Assembly (NCBI RefSeq): GCF_013620825.1
Contig: NZ_NJIC01000055.1
Location: 1-63,157, forward strand
Source of the DNA: Rhodanobacter sp. PCA2
GTDB lineage: Bacteria > Pseudomonadota > Gammaproteobacteria > Xanthomonadales > Rhodanobacteraceae
Direction of reading: 5' to 3'
Length of the DNA: 63,157 nt
The position numbers and the translations under genes are program-made. Shown piece by piece: positions 1-7,795 of this stretch. The stretch's first letter is position 1, and each line of letters opens with the position of its first letter. The notes beneath the pieces were generated by a model. It was not told the origin of the DNA. It ran no database searches and saw nothing but the letters and a program-made list of their open reading frames with translations.

Positions 1-9
1 CTCTTTGGG

Positions 10-43
10 TTACTTTTCTCTTGGCCACGCAAGAGAAAAGTGA
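10..43. repeat. 14-bp inverted repeat, REP-like/terminator hairpin
   Basis: TTACTTTTCTCTTG at 10-23 pairs with CAAGAGAAAAGTGA at 30-43 (one G-T pair) around a 6-nt loop. I recall this TTACTTTTCTCTTG..CAAGAGAAAAGT unit as a recurrent intergenic element in Xanthomonadales genomes. It could also act as a distal terminator for the minus-strand MscS gene, whose stop is about 130 bp away. The rest of 1-170 shows nothing else I can support. Confidence 0.6.
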
Positions 44-170
44 CTCGGGCCGCGTCAGCGGCACGAAACCGCTTTGATCTGAGCACCCAACGAGAACGTA
101 GCCGCACCTGATCAGCGGGTCGGTACTTTTGACCAACACCAAAAACCAGCAACGCAGCGCGCACGCAACC

Positions 171-1016
171 TCAGCCCCCCGCGCGCCCCTGCTCCTGCGC
201 CTGCACCACCTTCACCTCGTGCGCCGTCGCCGGCAGGCTCAACTCGCCGGCGTCGATGCGCTGCTTCACCGCGCGCAGCAGCGCGGTCTGCGCGGCCCAT
301 GCGTCGTCGCTCTTCACCCATCCACGCAACACCAGGGTCACGGTCTGCTGGGCGATGCTGTCCACCCATACGCCCGGTGCGGGCTGGGCCAGCACCAGCG
401 GTTCGTCCGCCAGCACCCGCCGCATCGCGGCCATGGCCTGATCCAAGTCGTCGCGCCAGCCCACGCCGATCCTCAGGTCCAGCCGTCGCGTGCCCAGCCG
501 GTTGAAGTTGAGGATGGCGTCGCCGCCCACCTTGGCGTTCGGCACCACGGCCTCGCGATTGTCGGGCAGCACCAGCTGGGTGTACATCAGGTTGATGCTT
601 TCGACGGTGCCGTCGATACCGCCGGCGGTGATGTAATCGCCGACCCGGAACGGCCGGAACATGATCAGCAGCACGCCCCATGCCAGGTTGGACAGCGAAC
701 CCTGCAAGGCCAGGCCGATCGCCAGTCCAGCCGTGCCCAGCGCGGCCACCATGGGTGCCGCCGACACGCCCAGGGCAGCCAGCGCCAGCGCCACCAGCAG
801 CGTGATCAGCACGCCGTAGACCAGGTTGCGCAGGAAGCCGGTCAAGGTGTCGTCGACCTTGGCCCGATTCAGCGCGCGCTGGATGAAATTCGCCAGGCGC
901 GCCGCCAGCCACGCGCCGATCAGCAGGATCAGCAGCGCGCCCAGCAGGCGCAGGCCGACGGCGGTCAGGGCAGCGGAGAAATCGAGGGTGGCGAGATGGG
1001 CGCGCAGCTTGTCCAT
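171..1016 (-). CDS. mscS: Small-conductance mechanosensitive channel, MscS family
   Basis: 281 aa, close to the 286 aa of E. coli MscS. It is an inner-membrane channel that opens under membrane tension to release solutes on osmotic downshock. The protein begins MDKLRAHLATLDFS and has three hydrophobic helices in roughly residues 15-125; the last is the Gly/Ala-rich pore helix (AALGTAGLAIGLALQGSLSN). A beta domain follows (FRPFRVGDYITAGG, typical of MscS) and then an alpha/beta C-terminal domain. The reading frame extends upstream, but the added residues are low-complexity and non-homologous, so the ATG at 1016 is preferred. It is the last gene of a minus-strand run and is probably transcribed alone, since a terminator-like hairpin lies between it and the next gene. 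Confidence 0.93.
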   Translation of the reverse strand: MDKLRAHLATLDFSAALTAVGLRLLGALLILLIGAWLAARLANFIQRALNRAKVDDTLTGFLRNLVYGVLITLLVALALAALGVSAAPMVAALGTAGLAIGLALQGSLSNLAWGVLLIMFRPFRVGDYITAGGIDGTVESINLMYTQLVLPDNREAVVPNAKVGGDAILNFNRLGTRRLDLRIGVGWRDDLDQAMAAMRRVLADEPLVLAQPAPGVWVDSIAQQTVTLVLRGWVKSDDAWAAQTALLRAVKQRIDAGELSLPATAHEVKVVQAQEQGRAGG

Positions 1017-1098
1017 GGGGCGGTTGCTCGGAATGACTGCCGACGAGCCTAGCAGCAGGCGCGTTTCCGGCGCGCTTCCGACCCTGATGGCGCCGCGC

Positions 1099-1138
1099 AA
1101 AAAAAATGCCGCGGGCGGCGTCACGCCGGGCGCGGCAT
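1099..1138 (-). terminator. Rho-independent terminator of the first DUF2884 gene
   Basis: ATGCCGCG..CGGCG tca CGCCG..CGCGGCAT forms a long stem with a symmetrical GG/GG internal loop. On the minus strand it is followed by eight T residues. It lies about 35 bp past the stop at 1174. Confidence 0.8.
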
Positions 1139-1173
1139 GTACCTGTGCGGGGAGCGCACGGGCTTTGGGGAAA

Positions 1174-1998
1174 TCAGCGCCTGGCGATCTTGCCGTCGTC
1201 GGCGCTGTCCTGGCTGTCCTTGCCGTTGCCATCCCGGTTGTCCGTCATCAATTGCAGCGGCCGGCCATCGGCGAGGCGGAACCGGAATTGCTGCTGCAGC
1301 TCGCTCATCCGCGCCAGGCGCGGGCAGATCGCCTTGGCGCGCGCTTCCAGCCGGCCCGAACGCGCCTGCATTTCCTTCTCCATCGACTGGTCCATCGTGT
1401 CGGCCCGGGCTTCGAGTTCGCTGGCGCGGCCGGTGAACAGCGACCACATCACGCCGCGCGTCAGCGCACTGGCCATCTGCTCGCTGGCCTCCGACACGGT
1501 CTTCTCGATCGCATCGTCGAAATCCTGCTGGCTCCAGTGATCGGCATTGATGCTGGCCTCCAGCCCGCGCATCGCCTCCATGCGCGACTGGTTGAGCTGG
1601 TTCACCAGCGCATCGCGACGATGCTTGCTGCCGCCCAGCGTGGCGGCCACCGTGGTCAGGGCATCGAAGGCGATGCCCACGGCCTCATGCGCGATGCCCG
1701 CCATCTCGGGCAGCACGCCGCGCATGTCCGCCTCGTAGCTGCGCAGCCGCTCCGCGTCGTCCGCCGACACCGCCACCGGCCGGCCATCGACGCGCAACGC
1801 GCCGTCGTGCATGAAGACCTCGTTCGGCAGCGCGCCGCTGCGGCTGAAATCGATGCCGCCTGGTGTCACGTGCACGTCGTAGTTGCTGTCGTAGCCGCAC
1901 TGGTCGCCGTGGACGTTGACCCTGGCCGCCTGCGCCGGCAGGCCGAAGGCGAGACCGATGGCGAGGACGAGTACCGCGACTGGACCGTGTCTGGACAT
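1174..1998 (-). CDS. DUF2884 (YggN-like) exported protein, copy 1
   Basis: 274 aa. A Sec signal peptide (about 1-24, ending LPAQA) precedes a periplasmic domain. It has the DUF2884 pattern: an N-terminal C-x-Y-D segment (CGYDSNYDVHVTPGGIDF), a phrase like ALRVDGRPVAV, a long helical middle, and CPRLARMSELQQQFRFRLADGRPL near the C-terminus. The C-terminal tail is charged (NGKDSQDSADDGK). The ATG at 1998 is chosen because AGGGAG sits 6 nt upstream and the signal peptide starts there. The function of the family is unknown. A diverged paralogue lies at 3186-3938, with two short genes between them. Confidence 0.85.
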   Translation of the reverse strand: MSRHGPVAVLVLAIGLAFGLPAQAARVNVHGDQCGYDSNYDVHVTPGGIDFSRSGALPNEVFMHDGALRVDGRPVAVSADDAERLRSYEADMRGVLPEMAGIAHEAVGIAFDALTTVAATLGGSKHRRDALVNQLNQSRMEAMRGLEASINADHWSQQDFDDAIEKTVSEASEQMASALTRGVMWSLFTGRASELEARADTMDQSMEKEMQARSGRLEARAKAICPRLARMSELQQQFRFRLADGRPLQLMTDNRDGNGKDSQDSADDGKIARR

Positions 1999-2143
1999 GG
2001 AATTCTCCCTGGGCGCGGGCCCTGCAGTCCGATGCAGGTTGCGGGTTCCGGCATGCTGGAAGATTCGATCACGCAGCCGGCGACGGCATGCGCCATGCGT
2101 CATGCCCTGCCATCAGTCACGGCTGCGCGCACCGAAGACATGT

Positions 2144-2470
2144 TCAGCGGCTGCGCTCGTCGATGTCGCTGACGCGGCCATCGACCAGGGTGACCACGAC
2201 CACCCGGCCGTCGCGCCGGTACTGCCATTGCTCGCCGCGCTCCGCATCCCTGGAAACCACGCGCACGTGCTTGCCGCGACGGCTGCCGCTGCGCGCCGCG
2301 CTGCGGTGCGACTTGTGCGAAGGCTTGCCGAGCAGGTCGGCCACCGTGGCGGCGCTGTCGCCCACCACCAGCACGCGGCTGCCCACGCGCAGGCTGTCCG
2401 AAGCCGAGGCGGCGCCGGCGCCAGCCAGCAGGACGCAGGCCAGCAAGCCGGCAGGCAGGTATCGATGCAT
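2144..2470 (-). CDS. DUF2845-like small exported protein
   Basis: 108 aa. A clear signal peptide (residues 1-24, ending AASAS) precedes a basic domain. The mature part reads DSLRVGSRVLVVGDSAATVADLLGKP, resembling DUF2845/SmpA-like proteins in which a short N-terminal phrase is followed by G-x-S-x-x-x-V-x-x-x-L-G-x-P, and it continues into EQWQYRRDGRVVVVTLVDGRVSDI. Such domains occur in small periplasmic proteins with a BamE/OmlA-like fold. The start at 2470 has GGGGAGAA 5-6 nt upstream. Function unknown. Confidence 0.75.
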   Translation of the reverse strand: MHRYLPAGLLACVLLAGAGAASASDSLRVGSRVLVVGDSAATVADLLGKPSHKSHRSAARSGSRRGKHVRVVSRDAERGEQWQYRRDGRVVVVTLVDGRVSDIDERSR

Positions 2471-2605
2471 GACGTTCTCCCCGCGCAATGGGCGCGGCTG
2501 CGCCCGGTCACGCAGGCTAGTCCGCCGATGGCGACGCCGGTCACGGCCGGATGCCGGAGATCGGGTGGGTGCGATGCGCGCGCCCATGTAGTTGCGCGCT
2601 GCGGG

Positions 2606-3049
2606 TCAGGACTGCGCGGCGCCGTCCAGGTCGTGCATGTCCAGATGGATGCCGCGCAAACGCGGCAGTTGCCGGCGCAAGCCCCTGGCGGACTCGGCCG
2701 GCAGGCGGGCGATCGCATGCTCGAACGCGCGCAGCAGGGCCGCCTCGTCCTGGGCGAGGGCGTGGATCCAGGTGTGGTCGCGCCGGGTGGCGGCATGCGC
2801 CATGCCGTCCACCATCCGGCAACGCAGCGCGGCCCGCCAGCTGCCGTGCGTGCGCGGCGTGCCGCCGGCCAGCCCCACTTCGTGCTGCAGCTCGGCCACG
2901 AGGACGGCAAGCGACTGGGCATCCTCGTCCAGCACCGCCCGCAGCCCCGGCTCGCCCACCGCGCGGGCAGCGTGGCGATACAGGCGGCACAGATCGATGC
3001 CGCGGCGGATCAACGGATTGCAGATGGCGTCGGTGAGGCTCGGTGCCAC
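2606..3049 (-). CDS. PA2169-like four-helix-bundle protein (DUF2383)
   Basis: 147 aa, GTG start at 3049 with GGAGG 7 nt upstream; no ATG in frame gives a sensible product. The sequence has the DUF2383/PA2169 layout: LNDxI-like N-terminus (SLTDAICNPLIRRG), then DEDAQSLAVLVAELQHEVGLAGG with the family L-x-x-x-V-x-x-LGG-x-P spacing, GSWRAALRC, then a DEAALLRAFEHAI helix and LPRLRGIHLDMHDL at the end. Members are ferritin-like stress-associated proteins without an assigned reaction. It lies alone between two exported-protein genes on the same strand. Confidence 0.7.
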   Translation of the reverse strand: MAPSLTDAICNPLIRRGIDLCRLYRHAARAVGEPGLRAVLDEDAQSLAVLVAELQHEVGLAGGTPRTHGSWRAALRCRMVDGMAHAATRRDHTWIHALAQDEAALLRAFEHAIARLPAESARGLRRQLPRLRGIHLDMHDLDGAAQS

Positions 3050-3185
3050 GGCCGCCTCCGGACAAGCATGAGGATGATGGCGCCATCCTCGTCGACGGCC
3101 ACTTAGCCGGAGATTAATCCGCGGCAGGATCGGAGCCTGCGGTCGCCACGGCGATGGCCGCCGATTGCGGCCGGCGCGCCGGCCT

Positions 3186-3938
3186 TCAGCGGCCGACCTG
3201 CAGCAGGTCCAGCGGACGGCCACGGTTGTCGCGCAGGCCCTGCTGCAAGGCGGCCAACTGCCGGATCGCCGGGCACAGCGACTCGACCTGCGGCCGCAGC
3301 GCCTGCATGCGCTGGCGCATGCGCGGCTCCAGTTGCGTGGCCAGGTTCGACGCGCGGTCGCGCAGGGTGGCTGCCGCCTGCAGGTCGCCGCTCATCGCGG
3401 CGTCGAGCGCCTGCTGGCCGAGGTCGGCGGCGATCAGCGGCATCAGGTCGCCCTCGAGCTGGTTGATGGTCTGGTCCATCGCGCTGCCCTGCCAGTCGTG
3501 CGTGCTGTTGCTGGCCGCGATGCGCTGCTTGAGGCTGGCCGCATCCGCCTGCAGCCGCTGGTCCAGCGCGGCCCGGGTATCGGCGCCGAGGCCCATGCCC
3601 GCCGCCTCCTGGCGCAACCCCTGCACCGCGATGTCCACGCCATGCTGCGCCGCGCCGCGCACGCGCGGCGCCAGCGCGCGCAGGTCGCGCTCGAACAGGC
3701 TGAGGCGATCCTGGGCCTCGGCATTCAGCGGCACCGCCACGCCGTCGGTGCGCAGCGTGCCCTGACCCATCTCGACCCGCATCGGCGCGGGGCCGGGGCG
3801 GTCGAACAGGATGCTGTCCGGGCGCAGCGTCACGTCGTAGCTGCTGGTGGCGTGGCAGGTGGCGGCCAGATCCTGCGCGTGCAAGGGCAACACGGCGAAC
3901 AGCGGCAGCAGGAACAGGGAAAGTCGAGGGATGCGCAT
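3186..3938 (-). CDS. DUF2884 (YggN-like) exported protein, copy 2
   Basis: 250 aa. Signal peptide 1-21 (LFAVLPLHAQ). It shares with the 1174-1998 protein the N-terminal C-x-x-x-SYDVTLRPDSILFDR element, a TLRTDGVAVPL strand, a helical middle with DWQGSAMDQTINQLEGDL, and a C-terminal CPAIRQLAALQQGLRDNRGRPL. The two are therefore paralogues, diverged well beyond recent duplication. The ATG at 3938 has GGAAG 6-7 nt upstream; a TTG five codons further up is possible but less likely. No reaction is known for the family. Confidence 0.83.
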   Translation of the reverse strand: MRIPRLSLFLLPLFAVLPLHAQDLAATCHATSSYDVTLRPDSILFDRPGPAPMRVEMGQGTLRTDGVAVPLNAEAQDRLSLFERDLRALAPRVRGAAQHGVDIAVQGLRQEAAGMGLGADTRAALDQRLQADAASLKQRIAASNSTHDWQGSAMDQTINQLEGDLMPLIAADLGQQALDAAMSGDLQAAATLRDRASNLATQLEPRMRQRMQALRPQVESLCPAIRQLAALQQGLRDNRGRPLDLLQVGR

Positions 3939-4064
3939 CGGGGGCTTCCGCAAACGGGATGGCGCAGCGATACCTGCACCGGGGTCAACCCATGCTGAAC
4001 ACGCGGCGCCAACTTCGCAGCGCCCCGGGAACGGGGCGTTGCTCCCCGCAACCGACGATGGCGC

Positions 4065-4922
4065 TCAACTGCCGCCCGGCGGCGTGAGCAGGCGCAACGA
4101 ATGCTCGGCCAGCAGGATGCCACCCTCCGGAACGGCATCCGGGCTTCCCGCCAACTTGTCCTTGTCGGCCCAATCCGGTTCCTGCACCGGACCCGGCACG
4201 TAGGCCTGCCATTGGCCATAACCAGCCGGGGTCCCGCCATTCAACTGGAAAGTCACCGGCACCCTGGCCACCCAGTAAGGCTTGCCCGCCTCCGGCCCGG
4301 CCGTGGGCACATTGAACGTGTCGTGCCTGAGCCCGGTCAAGGCAGCCTCGGCCAGCACGCGTCGCCAGACCTGCAGTTGCTCGTCGCTGGCGACAACCCG
4401 CAGGTTCACCGTTTCAGCCGCGGCATCGACCACACGGCCGTCGCGCCCGATTTTCAGCAGCACATACACGATGCCCTGTACCCCGGAGTAAGCCGCATCC
4501 ATGGGATAACGGGGCATCTGCCGCTTCTTGTACGAGATGGTCTGGGCCGTGGCGTCGCTCTGGCGCGAGGCGCCTTCGCCGAACCATGCCCCCGCGACAC
4601 CGAGACTGAAGTTGTCGTTACCCAGGGGACTGGCCACCACGCGCACACTCATCGATGCCTTGGCCGCCATCGGCTTGCCGTCCACCTCGACCGGCTGGAA
4701 CCTCCACGTCGCAACGGACTTGGTCAGCAATCCCTTGACGGCTTCCGGCACTTTTTCCGGTTGATCGAGCGCGTATTGCGCCACGCTGCCGTCCGGCGTC
4801 ACCTCGATCGTACCGGTGAGCAACATGCTCGCCTGCACCCGCTTGCGCACCGCCGCCGGGCCCGCGGCCAAGGCGGCTCCCGACCACGCCAGACACAACA
4901 GTATCGCCAAGCCGCGTTTCAT
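4065..4922 (-). CDS. TonB C-terminal-domain protein with a cleavable signal peptide
   Basis: 285 aa. Begins MKRGLAILLCLAWSGAALA, a typical cleavable signal, not the uncleaved TonB anchor. The C-terminal half contains the TonB-C pattern YPMDAAYSGVQGIVYVLLKIGRDGRVVDA (about 140-168), the segment that in TonB contacts TonB boxes. The N-terminal half has another strand-rich region (TGTIEVTPDGSVAQYAL) that looks like a second, weaker TonB-C repeat. There is no Pro-rich spacer and no ExbB/ExbD nearby. It is probably a soluble periplasmic protein and not an energy transducer. It stands alone on the minus strand. Confidence 0.75.
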   Translation of the reverse strand: MKRGLAILLCLAWSGAALAAGPAAVRKRVQASMLLTGTIEVTPDGSVAQYALDQPEKVPEAVKGLLTKSVATWRFQPVEVDGKPMAAKASMSVRVVASPLGNDNFSLGVAGAWFGEGASRQSDATAQTISYKKRQMPRYPMDAAYSGVQGIVYVLLKIGRDGRVVDAAAETVNLRVVASDEQLQVWRRVLAEAALTGLRHDTFNVPTAGPEAGKPYWVARVPVTFQLNGGTPAGYGQWQAYVPGPVQEPDWADKDKLAGSPDAVPEGGILLAEHSLRLLTPPGGS

Positions 4923-4989
4923 CCTGTCCCCCCTTTCGCAACGGTTGAAAAGCCCGACACGCCTTCGCCGATCATGCCATTGCCGTCGC

Positions 4990-5535
4990 TCAACGGCGAT
5001 GGCGGAACTGCATGCGCACCGCGGGCGTACCCAGCCGCCAGGCCAGCCACAGCAGCACGGGGATCGCCGCCCCCTTCAGCGCCATCGTGATGCGGAAGAC
5101 GCGCCGGGCATGCACCACGGCCTCGCCCAGGGCGGCATCGTGGCCGAGCTGGGCCAGCGCCTCGGCACTGGCGCGGTCGAACTGCGGCCACTGCGCCACC
5201 ATCATGCCGCCGCTGACCAAGGCCCACAGCACCAGCACGCCCGCGGCCACGCGCAGCGGCGCGCGCGCCCAGGCCTGGCGCAGGATGCAGCCGGCGCACA
5301 ACACGATCAGCACCAACGCGGCGACGAGATAGCCGATGTCCCAGGCCAGCATGCGCTGCATCGCGGCGCTGTCGGCCGGCGACAGGTTCACCCGGTGCGC
5401 CCACAGCAACTGCGCATGGCTGAAGTACTGCACGCAACCGAACGCGGCGAGCAACAGCAGCAACCAGACCACCACGCGCCACAAGGCGAAACCACGCGAT
5501 GCAGGACCGGACTCGGCCCGCGCCATCACCGGCAT
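4990..5535 (-). CDS. Four-helix inner-membrane protein coupled to the exported peroxiredoxin
   Basis: 181 aa; I do not recognise the family. Hydrophobic segments lie at about 17-38, 64-86, 93-113 and 149-166, so four membrane spans are likely. The start ATG overlaps the peroxiredoxin stop by one base (TGATG at 5537-5533), which indicates translational coupling and a shared transcript. A second ATG four codons in (5526) is also possible. The coupling suggests a role alongside the peroxiredoxin, such as electron delivery or anchoring, but no Cys pair typical of a thiol-redox membrane protein (CxxC) is present, so this is only a contextual guess. Confidence 0.7.
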   Translation of the reverse strand: MPVMARAESGPASRGFALWRVVVWLLLLLAAFGCVQYFSHAQLLWAHRVNLSPADSAAMQRMLAWDIGYLVAALVLIVLCAGCILRQAWARAPLRVAAGVLVLWALVSGGMMVAQWPQFDRASAEALAQLGHDAALGEAVVHARRVFRITMALKGAAIPVLLWLAWRLGTPAVRMQFRHRR

Positions 5536-6095
5536 CAGGGTGCCGCCTTCTTCAGGCCCGCGAGATCGGTCAGCACCTGCCCGGAGTTCGCCTTGGGATC
5601 GACGTCGACATAGACCTTGGCGATCTTGCCCTCGGGGTCGATCAGGAAGGTGGTGCGCTTGGCGTAGTGCATGCCGGCCATGCTGTTGAGCACGCCGTAG
5701 CCCTTGGCCGCCTCATGCCCGGTATCCGCCAGCAGCGGGAACGGTACGTGGTACTTGGCGGCGAAGTCGGCATGCGACTTCACGTCGTCCAGGCTGACGC
5801 CCACCACCGACGCGCCGGCCTGGCGCAGCTTGGCGACGTCGTCGCGGAACGTGCACACCTCGGTGGTGCAACCGGGCGTGAAATCCTTGGGATAGAAGTA
5901 CAGCACCAGCCAGTGGCCGTGGTAGTCGGCGGGGCTGCGCCAGTGGCCGTTCTGGTCCTGCAGGCGGAACGCGGGTGCGGCCGCGCCGGCCTTGGGCATA
6001 GCATCGGCGCCGGCGCCGGCATCGGCGGCGAACACGGGCGCGGCCAGCAGGCCGCAGAGCAGGGTGAACACGAACAGCAGGGGGATGCGGCGCAT
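5535..6095 (-). CDS. Periplasmic peroxiredoxin, BCP/PrxQ type
   Basis: 186 aa. A signal peptide (1-24, ending PVFAAD) is followed by a thioredoxin-fold BCP domain. The peroxidatic motif DFTPGCTTEVCTF is intact: Cys76 in TPGCT, and Cys81 five residues later as the resolving Cys of the atypical 2-Cys PrxQ class. FLIDPEGKIAKVYVDVD is the usual C-terminal strand. It should reduce peroxides and organic hydroperoxides with thiol reductant. BCPs are normally cytoplasmic, so the signal peptide is the notable point. The frame continues about 50 codons upstream without homology; the ATG at 6095 starts the signal peptide. Confidence 0.9.
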   Translation of the reverse strand: MRRIPLLFVFTLLCGLLAAPVFAADAGAGADAMPKAGAAAPAFRLQDQNGHWRSPADYHGHWLVLYFYPKDFTPGCTTEVCTFRDDVAKLRQAGASVVGVSLDDVKSHADFAAKYHVPFPLLADTGHEAAKGYGVLNSMAGMHYAKRTTFLIDPEGKIAKVYVDVDPKANSGQVLTDLAGLKKAAP

Positions 6096-6148
6096 GGCGA
6101 TACTCCACGAGGGGCGGCGCCGCCCAGTGTACGCCTGCACCTGCGCGA

Positions 6149-6168
6149 AGGGCGCCTTGCGGCGCCCT
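6149..6168. terminator. Hairpin downstream of the 6193-6651 gene
   Basis: AGGGCGCC ttgc GGCGCCCT is a perfect 8-bp stem 25 bp past the minus-strand stop at 6193. There is no U-tract, so termination is uncertain. Confidence 0.4.
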
Positions 6169-6192
6169 CCACGGCACTCCCGGGCCGGGCGC

Positions 6193-6651
6193 TCAGCGCC
6201 GGCTGATGGTGAACTTGCCCACCGACACGCCGAGGTTGATGCCCTCGCCATGGCCGGCCAGCGCCAGCGACGTGGTGCCCTTGGTCAGCACCTGGGCGGC
6301 GCCGCTCTTCACCACGCCGGCCTCGGCGGTCGCCTCGGCATAGTCGCCGAACACGTCCTCGATGCCGCGCACATGGGTGATTTCGCCCTTGCCGTGGTCG
6401 ATGCGGTACTTGCCGGCGGTGAGGCCGCCGCCCACCACGCTGATCTTCACCTCGGCGTGCTGGCCGTTGTCGCAGCGGACGGTGCCGGTGCCTTCGGCGT
6501 GCTTGAGGATGATCGACCAGCCGGCCAGGTTGAAAGCCAGGTGGCATTTCACGTCCGCCTTGGAGGCGTGCGCAGGCGTGACCGGCAGCGCTGTCAGCGT
6601 GGCGGAACCCAGCAGCAGGGCGGCGGTCACGGCGAGTGTGTGCTTTTTCAT
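6193..6651 (-). CDS. Exported protein of unknown function
   Basis: 152 aa. Signal peptide of about 29 residues (ends PAHAS). The mature protein is strand-rich and glycine-rich: CHLAFNLAGWSIILKHAEGTGTVRCDNGQ, then GGGLTAGKYRIDHGKGEITHVRGIEDVFGDY, and a C-terminal LALAGHGEGINLGVSVGKFTISR. The two Cys of the mature part (KCHLAF and VRCDNG) could form a disulphide. I do not recognise the family; the overall look is of a small periplasmic beta protein. It is transcribed divergently from uspA across a 199-bp gap. Confidence 0.72.
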   Translation of the reverse strand: MKKHTLAVTAALLLGSATLTALPVTPAHASKADVKCHLAFNLAGWSIILKHAEGTGTVRCDNGQHAEVKISVVGGGLTAGKYRIDHGKGEITHVRGIEDVFGDYAEATAEAGVVKSGAAQVLTKGTTSLALAGHGEGINLGVSVGKFTISRR

Positions 6652-6850
6652 CGGCTACTCCTATTCGATCGAGTTCGGATGCGGAACCTGTTCCGCGGGC
6701 CATCCCGGGAAGGCGGGACGGAGGATCGGCAACCTGCCGTGATGCGCATGTGAGCCATCCGCAGCTGCATTCAGCTTGATGTTTCGCTAACGTCGCCCGT
6801 TCCAGACTTCTTCACCAAACGACGATGTTTGGCCGTCACAGGAGCAGACA

Positions 6851-7264
6851 ATGCCCAGGTATTCGCTGGTTGGCTATGACGGCTCGGACGCCGCGCGCCG
6901 AGCGTTCTCGTTCGCGACCGAACTGGCCCGCGCCTGCGGCGGACGGGTGCGCGTGGTGTCCGTGCTGCAGGTGGCCGAGGGCGGCGACACCTGCGCGCTG
7001 ATGATGACCGATTCCGGTACCCAGCGACTGCAGGAACTGCGCGAGGAACTGGCCGCGATCGAACCCGACGCCGCCAGCCTGGTCGATGTCGAACTGACCC
7101 ACGGCAGCCCCGGCGACGTGCTGCTGGGCCAGATCGACCAGCACGGCATCGACCACATCGTGATCGGCCACACCGAGCGCGGCGCGCTGGCGCGCTGGCT
7201 GCTCGGCTCGGTCTCGGCGAACGTGCTGGCGCGCGCCCACGTGCCGGTCACCGTGGTGCGTTGA
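6851..7264 (+). CDS. Universal stress protein, UspA family
   Basis: 137 aa single-domain Usp with the Rossmann-like start YSLVGYDGSDAARRAFSFATELA. Near the C-terminus is GHTERGALARWLLGSVS, corresponding to the ATP-binding signature G-x2-G-x9-G-(S/T). Gly106, Gly119 and Ser120 are present, but the second glycine is Glu109, so nucleotide binding may be weakened. AGGAG lies 6-7 nt before the ATG. Usp proteins are cytoplasmic dimers linked to stress survival; a partner cannot be inferred here. The stop is 9 bp from the stop of the convergent lipoprotein gene. Confidence 0.9.
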   Translation: MPRYSLVGYDGSDAARRAFSFATELARACGGRVRVVSVLQVAEGGDTCALMMTDSGTQRLQELREELAAIEPDAASLVDVELTHGSPGDVLLGQIDQHGIDHIVIGHTERGALARWLLGSVSANVLARAHVPVTVVR

Positions 7265-7273
7265 GCGGCGCGG

Positions 7274-7729
7274 TCAGCGACTGGTGGCAGGCGCCGGCGC
7301 CGGTTCGCGCGGCTCGGCGTCGATCTTGCGCTGGGCCTGCTGTTCCAGCTTCAGCCTGGCCACGTCGACCGGGCGGATCTTCGAGATGAAGCACGGCGGA
7401 TAGCCGCGGCCCACCAGCACCTTGTCGAAGTTCACCGACACGTCGCCCGAGAAGGAGGTGAGCCCTATCGTGTTGGCGAAGCCCAGGTACTGGCACTGGC
7501 CCACGTCCAGCAGCCAGGCGCGGTTCGCCTGGGTGTAGATGACCACCTGGCTGTCGCCCAGCGGCTCCCACGAGTACAGGTTGTAGAAATGGAAGCTGCG
7601 CACCGGCGCGCCGGCCGCCGCCTCGTATGCCGCCTGTCGCTGCGCCTCGCGCTGCGCATTTGGCACGCTGGAACACGCGCCCAGCGTCGCTGCCAGCGCC
7701 ACGACCATCCACCGGGCTTTGCGGGACAT
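7274..7729 (-). CDS. Lipoprotein, DUF6491-like
   Basis: 151 aa. The lipobox LGAC at residues 16-19 predicts acylation and outer-membrane sorting. The mature part contains FHFYNLYSWEPLGDSQVVIYTQANRAWLLDV, then C-x-Y-LGFANTIGLTSF, and a late Cys in GYPPCFISKIRPVDVARL. This pattern matches the small Xanthomonadales lipoprotein family called DUF6491 (recalled, not searched). Two conserved Cys in the mature domain could pair. The C-terminus is Pro/Ala rich. Function unknown. Confidence 0.75.
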   Translation of the reverse strand: MSRKARWMVVALAATLGACSSVPNAQREAQRQAAYEAAAGAPVRSFHFYNLYSWEPLGDSQVVIYTQANRAWLLDVGQCQYLGFANTIGLTSFSGDVSVNFDKVLVGRGYPPCFISKIRPVDVARLKLEQQAQRKIDAEPREPAPAPATSR

Positions 7730-7795
7730 GACTGATCCTCCATTCGGCTACACGCTCTGAAACGCGCGAACGCCCGGCGCGTGCACCGCGCCGCG

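Noticed and set aside
4021-4038. CGCCCCG ggaa CGGGGCG as terminator of the TonB-C gene
   Set aside because: Short GC stem without a U-tract in either direction; such stems occur by chance in this DNA.
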